Below, one piece after another: positions 60,516-64,000 of a DNA stretch of 64,000 nt. A program made the position numbers and the translations under genes. The notes beneath the pieces were generated by a model. The model had not been told where the DNA came from and did not search any database. It was given only the letters and a program-made list of their open reading frames with translations. Source of the DNA: JABDIP01 sp965237625 (GTDB lineage: Bacteria; Pseudomonadota; Alphaproteobacteria; DSM-16000; Inquilinaceae). Position 1 is the first letter of the stretch, and every line of letters begins with the position of its first letter. The stretch spans positions 62,001-126,000 of the forward strand of contig CBDEGD010000032.1 of the NCBI GenBank assembly GCA_965237625.1, given 5' to 3'.

Positions 60516-60680
60516 ATGATGACCGACCGAATGACCAAAACCGCGCTGCTGGCCGGTGCCGCTGTGCGGCGGTTCTCCGCGCCCTACGTCTTGTGCATGG
60601 TCCTGGCGATACTCATCTTGTGCCTGATGCCGGGTCTGGTGACCTGGCTTCCCGATCTGGTGATGGGGCCGTTGCGCTGA
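60516..60680 (+). CDS. Short TRAP transporter DctM C-terminal remnant
   Basis: 54 residues from ATG 60516 with GGAAGGA (60508-60514). One hydrophobic helix (APYVLCMVLAILILCLMPGLVTWLPDLV) closely resembles the last helix of TRAP large permeases (DctM), which end in PxLVxWLPxL. No other part of a TRAP permease is seen. Malonate operons often contain a TRAP system, so this is probably what is left after deletion of the transporter genes. Its TGA stop overlaps the matA start (TGATG). Confidence 0.55.
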   Translation: MMTDRMTKTALLAGAAVRRFSAPYVLCMVLAILILCLMPGLVTWLPDLVMGPLR

Positions 60681-62029
60681 TGGTGTCGTCCTTTTTCGGC
60701 GATCTGCTGACCACCATCGCCGAGCGCGGTCGGCTGCTCGTGGATGGCGGCCGCTCCCGGTCACGCGAAGACCCGGTGGTTTTGGGTGAGCGGCTGATGT
60801 CGGGCCAGGGCGAGGCCTCCGGCGTCGCGCTGGCGGCTGATCTGCTGGCCGCATATCAGGCGCAGTCCGAGGCCGGCGTCGATGCGTTTTTCGCGGCCCT
60901 TGCCGTTGATTTCGGCGCCGACCCCGAACCGCTGGCCGCTGCCGCCGAACGTTTCCTGAAGACGCAATCGCCGGACGATGCGGAACGCCTGCACATATTG
61001 GCCGAGCCGCGCCGTCAGGAGCTGTTGCGACGGCTGAACCTGGCGCCGGGCGGCACCGCGGCACTGGTCGCGATGCGCCGGGATCTGCTGCGTCGCCTGA
61101 AGGACCATCCGGAACTGGCCGCGGTGGACCGAGATTTCGCCCATCTGTTCACCTCCTGGTTCAACCGTGGTTTCCTGGTGCTGCGCCGCATCGATTGGCA
61201 GATGCCGGCGGCGATCCTGGAGAAGATTATCCATTACGAGGCGGTGCACGAGATCCGGGGGTGGGAGGATTTGCGCCGGCGCATCGACCCGCCGGATCGT
61301 CGGCTTTATGCGTTTTTCCACCCGGCACTGGCGGACGATCCGCTGATCTTCGTCGAAATCGCGCTGACCGCCGACATTCCGGACGCGATCGGGCCGATCC
61401 TGGCGGAGGATCGCAAGCCGATCGAGCGCGCCAAGGCTACGACGGCGGTGTTCTACTCCATCTCCAACTGCCAGGCCGGACTACGCGGCATCAGCTTCGG
61501 CAATTTCCTCATCAAGCAAGTGGTCGAAGAGCTGTCACGGGAGGTCGCCGGGTTGAAGACATTCGTCACCCTGTCGCCGGTGCCCGGCTTAAGGCGCTGG
61601 TTGGACGCAGGCGTTCGGAACGGCGCGCTGGCCGGCAGCACCGCCGCCGAAGGGGCGGTGGCGGCTCTCGCGGATTCCGGTTGGCCGGACGATGGGGCGA
61701 TGCAGTCCTCGCTGCGCGCGGCGTTGATGCCGCTGGCGGCACACTACTTCCTGGACGCAAAGGCTGGCGATGGCAGCCCGCTCGATCCCGTTGCCCGGTT
61801 CCACCTGGGCAACGGCGCCCGGTTGGAGCGGATCAACTGGTTGGCGGACCGCAGCGAAGCCGGGCAGGCGGCCTCTGCCGGCATCATGGTCAACTACCTC
61901 TACGATGCAGCGGCCATCGAGGCCAATCACGAGGCCTATGCCAGCGGACGCGGTGTTGCCGCCGCCGCCGCGATCCGAAAGCTCGCACGGACGCTGCCGG
62001 CGGCCGGGCCGGCCATAACACGACGTTGA
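60680..62029 (+). CDS. matA: Malonyl-CoA decarboxylase MatA
   Basis: 449 residues from ATG 60680, overlapping the preceding stop. Motifs of the MCD family: LHILAEPRRQELLRRLN, FTSWFNRGFLVLRRIDWQMPA, YEAVHEIRGWEDLRRRI, RRLYAFFHPALADDPLIFVEIAL, TAVFYSISNCQAGLRGISFGNFLIK, FVTLSPVPGLRRWL and YFLDAKAGDGSPLDPVARFHLGNGARLERINWLAD with the catalytic His/Ser region. It converts malonyl-CoA to acetyl-CoA and CO2. It is part of the matA-matB operon, 13 bp before matB. Confidence 0.93.
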   Translation: MVSSFFGDLLTTIAERGRLLVDGGRSRSREDPVVLGERLMSGQGEASGVALAADLLAAYQAQSEAGVDAFFAALAVDFGADPEPLAAAAERFLKTQSPDDAERLHILAEPRRQELLRRLNLAPGGTAALVAMRRDLLRRLKDHPELAAVDRDFAHLFTSWFNRGFLVLRRIDWQMPAAILEKIIHYEAVHEIRGWEDLRRRIDPPDRRLYAFFHPALADDPLIFVEIALTADIPDAIGPILAEDRKPIERAKATTAVFYSISNCQAGLRGISFGNFLIKQVVEELSREVAGLKTFVTLSPVPGLRRWLDAGVRNGALAGSTAAEGAVAALADSGWPDDGAMQSSLRAALMPLAAHYFLDAKAGDGSPLDPVARFHLGNGARLERINWLADRSEAGQAASAGIMVNYLYDAAAIEANHEAYASGRGVAAAAAIRKLARTLPAAGPAITRR

Positions 62030-62042
62030 GGGCAGGTACGAT

Positions 62043-63605
62043 ATGATCGGCAGCCTCTTCGACAGCTTCCGCGAGCGCATGCCGGATGCCGACCGGATCG
62101 CCTTGCACACGGTCGATGGCGCCGACCTGACCTATGGCGATCTGCTGGCGCAATCGGCGCGCTTCGCCAATGCGCTCGTCGATCTTGGCGTCAAACCGGG
62201 CGACCGGGTCGCGGTGCAGACCGGCAAGTCGGTCTCCACGCTGATGCTGTATCTTGGCGCGTTGCGGGCCGGGGCTGTCTATCTGCCGCTCAACACCGCT
62301 TATACCGAGGCGGAGCTCGGCTACTTCCTGGGAGACGCCGAGCCAAGTCTGCTGGTCTGCGATCCGGACAGGCGGGACAGTCTGGCGTCGGTGGCGGAGC
62401 GGGCCGGTATCGACCGGGTCGAAACCCTTGATGGCGACGGGCGGGGGTCGATCTGGGATCTGGCCATGGCCGCTTCGGATGAGTTCTCGGATGTTCCCCG
62501 CACCGGCGATGATCTCGCCGCCATTCTCTACACCTCCGGTACCACCGGGCGGTCGAAGGGCGCGATGCTGACCCACGCGAATTTGGAGTCGAATTCGATT
62601 GCCTTGTGCGAGGCGTGGCGCATTGGGGGCGACGATGTGTTGCTGCACGCCTTGCCGGTATTCCACACCCATGGCCTGTTCGTGGCGATCAATACGACAT
62701 TGCTCGCCGGTGCCTCGATGATCTTCCTGCCACGCTTCGATGCCGATCTGGTGGTCGGCACGCTGCCTCGGGCCACCACCATGATGGGAGTGCCGACTTT
62801 CTACACGCGGCTGCTGGCCCATCCCGGTTTCGATCGCGATCTGGTGGCGCATATGCGGCTGTTCACTTGCGGCTCAGCGCCGCTCTCCGCCGAGGTGCAC
62901 AAGGCGTTCGAGGCGCGCACCGGTCACGCGATTCTTGAGCGCTACGGCATGACCGAGACCAATATGATCACCAGCAACCCCTATGAGGGCGAGCGCCGGC
63001 CCGGCACGGTCGGAATGCCGCTGCCGGGGATCGAACTGCGGATCGCCGACGCGGAAGACGGCCAAGTGCTTGCCGACGGAGAGGTGGGGATCATCGAAAT
63101 CCGAGGTCCCGGTGTCTTCCCCGGCTATTGGCGTATGCCGGAGAAGACCGCCGAGGAGTTCCGTGCCGACGGCTATTTCATCACCGGCGACATGGGGCAC
63201 ATCGACCCGGACGGCTATGTCTCGATCGTCGGACGGGCCAAGGATCTGATCATCACTGGCGGTTTCAACGTCTACCCGGCCGAGGTGGAGGCGGAACTGG
63301 ACGCCTTGCCCGGGGTCCGGGAATCGGCGGTGATCGGAGTTCCGCACGCGGATTTCGGCGAAGGCGTCACCGCCATCGTCGCCCGCGATGCCGGGGACGA
63401 TGGCGGCTTGGTCACCGCGTCCGAAATCCGCGCCGCGCTTGAGACGCGTCTTGCCAGGTTCAAAATGCCCAAGATCGTCGAGTTCGTCGACGAACTGCCT
63501 CGCAACACCATGGGCAAGATCGAGAAGGCCAAGCTGCGGGATGCCTACAAGGATGCCTATGCGGCGGCGGCCTCGCGATCGACAACCTCGCCACGGGCCG
63601 GATAG
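62043..63605 (+). CDS. matB: Malonyl-CoA synthetase MatB
   Basis: 520 residues. AMP-forming synthetase motifs in order: AILYTSGTTGRSKGAM (P-loop), RYGMTETNMITSNPYEGERRPGTVG, FITGDMGHIDPDGYVSIVGRAKDLIITGGFNVYPAEVE and the catalytic Lys in PRNTMGKIEKAKL. The MTETNMITSNPY stretch is the MatB-typical malonate-site region. It activates malonate to malonyl-CoA for MatA. Its C-terminal tail (about 16 residues) overlaps the convergent peroxiredoxin-like gene by 49 bp. Confidence 0.93.
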   Translation: MIGSLFDSFRERMPDADRIALHTVDGADLTYGDLLAQSARFANALVDLGVKPGDRVAVQTGKSVSTLMLYLGALRAGAVYLPLNTAYTEAELGYFLGDAEPSLLVCDPDRRDSLASVAERAGIDRVETLDGDGRGSIWDLAMAASDEFSDVPRTGDDLAAILYTSGTTGRSKGAMLTHANLESNSIALCEAWRIGGDDVLLHALPVFHTHGLFVAINTTLLAGASMIFLPRFDADLVVGTLPRATTMMGVPTFYTRLLAHPGFDRDLVAHMRLFTCGSAPLSAEVHKAFEARTGHAILERYGMTETNMITSNPYEGERRPGTVGMPLPGIELRIADAEDGQVLADGEVGIIEIRGPGVFPGYWRMPEKTAEEFRADGYFITGDMGHIDPDGYVSIVGRAKDLIITGGFNVYPAEVEAELDALPGVRESAVIGVPHADFGEGVTAIVARDAGDDGGLVTASEIRAALETRLARFKMPKIVEFVDELPRNTMGKIEKAKLRDAYKDAYAAAASRSTTSPRAG

Positions 63606-64000
63606 TCCCTGCCGATCGCGAAATCGAGCGCCTTGAGAATGTCGCCGAAGGCGGGTCGGGCGAAAGGCATGGTCTGCACCGAGCCGAAATACAGGGTGCC
63701 GTCCGGCCGGATAATGAACAGCCCGGGCTCGCTGAATAGCGCCGGCTCCTCGATGCCGATCGAGGTCTCGCCGATGCCTGCGGAGATATACAGCCCCCAT
63801 TTTTGGGCGTCGTCGAGGGAGAGGCCGTAGGCGATATCCAGTGCGTCGAGTCCCCATTTCTCCTTGGCTTCCACAGCGCGCTGCTCGCCATCGCTGGACG
63901 CGACTAGGATCTTGACGCCGCGCTTTTGGAACTCCGCGACCTTGCGGTTCAGATCGCCGAGATAGGCGGAGCAGACCGGGCAATGCAGGCCGCGATAGAA
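63557..64000 (-). CDS. AhpC/TSA-type peroxiredoxin-like protein, C-terminal fragment
   Basis: The 5' end lies beyond the window. About 147 residues are visible, starting FYRGLHCPVCSAYLGDLNRKV, with a CPVC redox site (CxxC) as in AhpC/TSA and thiol-oxidase-like peroxiredoxins. It continues GVKILVASSDGEQRAVEAKEKWGLD and FSEPGLFIIRPDGTLYFGSVQTMPFARPAFGDIL. It probably reduces peroxides using a thioredoxin-like thiol. It converges on matB with a 49-bp overlap. Confidence 0.8.
   Translation of the reverse strand, partial: FYRGLHCPVCSAYLGDLNRKVAEFQKRGVKILVASSDGEQRAVEAKEKWGLDALDIAYGLSLDDAQKWGLYISAGIGETSIGIEEPALFSEPGLFIIRPDGTLYFGSVQTMPFARPAFGDILKALDFAIGRDYPARGEVVDREAAAA

Overview
The window is a 64 kb piece of a GC-rich bacterial chromosome (or large replicon), most likely an alphaproteobacterium of the Rhodospirillales kind. 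This rests on the codon use, the form I CO dehydrogenase cluster, the fused double NarK, MocR/TauR-type regulation and the malonate (mat) operon. No rRNA, tRNA or CRISPR was seen. The taxonomic call is inference.

Layout. 1-1848: the end of a type VI secretion locus (TssM C-terminus, TagF, a PP2C phosphatase). 1966-10196: a cox cluster for aerobic CO oxidation (an MHYT-LytTR regulator apparently split by a frameshift, then coxM, coxS, coxL, coxD, coxE, coxF). CoxL carries the AYRCSFR signature of true form I CO dehydrogenase. 10512-17420: a secreted trypsin-like protease, a phospholipid N-methyltransferase-like enzyme, and sugar-acid enzymes (an enolase-superfamily dehydratase, two Zn alcohol/polyol dehydrogenases, a gluconate 5-dehydrogenase-like SDR) with a GNAT acetyltransferase. 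17585-18746: an IS630-family element. 18771-31133 (minus strand): beta-carbonic anhydrase and a membrane-bound nitrate reductase operon read narK-narG-narH-narJ-narI-PPIase. A second IS630 element splits narJ. 31387-32082: a divergent FNR/DNR-type regulator, with two FNR-like boxes in the gap.

32348-35891: a possible small protein, an XRE-cupin regulator and a dimethylglycine dehydrogenase-like FAD/GcvT enzyme. 36069-47372: a taurine/sulfonate-type region (tauCBA-like ABC transporter, FAD amine oxidoreductase, two TauE/SafE exporters, a TauR-like MocR regulator, an omega-amino acid:pyruvate aminotransferase, a frameshifted acetate kinase, a MAPEG protein). Matching direct repeats lie upstream of tauA and of the aminotransferase. 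47743-50511: a Tat-exported metallo-beta-lactamase-fold protein, a small membrane protein and a BMP-type nucleoside-binding lipoprotein-like protein. 50714-55906: its ABC ATPase, two permeases and a cytosine deaminase. 55998-58270: a PNPOx-like flavoprotein divergent from a PdxR-like MocR regulator. 58533-59681: a PhyH-like dioxygenase and an orphan protein. 59713-63605: a malonate module (MatR-like regulator with a TTTGTATACAAA operator, a short TRAP DctM C-terminal remnant, matA, matB). 63557-64000: the C-terminal part of a peroxiredoxin-like protein.

At least four families of palindromic intergenic repeats are scattered through the window: nine copies of a CCCTCACCCTCCC family, three of a TCATTCCCGCGAAGG family, two of a CCCTTCGACAGGCTCA family, and a nested pair at 14536-14668. 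They sit almost only between genes, including inside probable operons. Functionally the window joins low-potential electron input (CO) with nitrate respiration and with scavenging of small nitrogen, sulfur and carbon compounds (taurine-like sulfonates, nucleobases, methylated glycines, malonate). The narJ insertion suggests that the nitrate reductase may be impaired.
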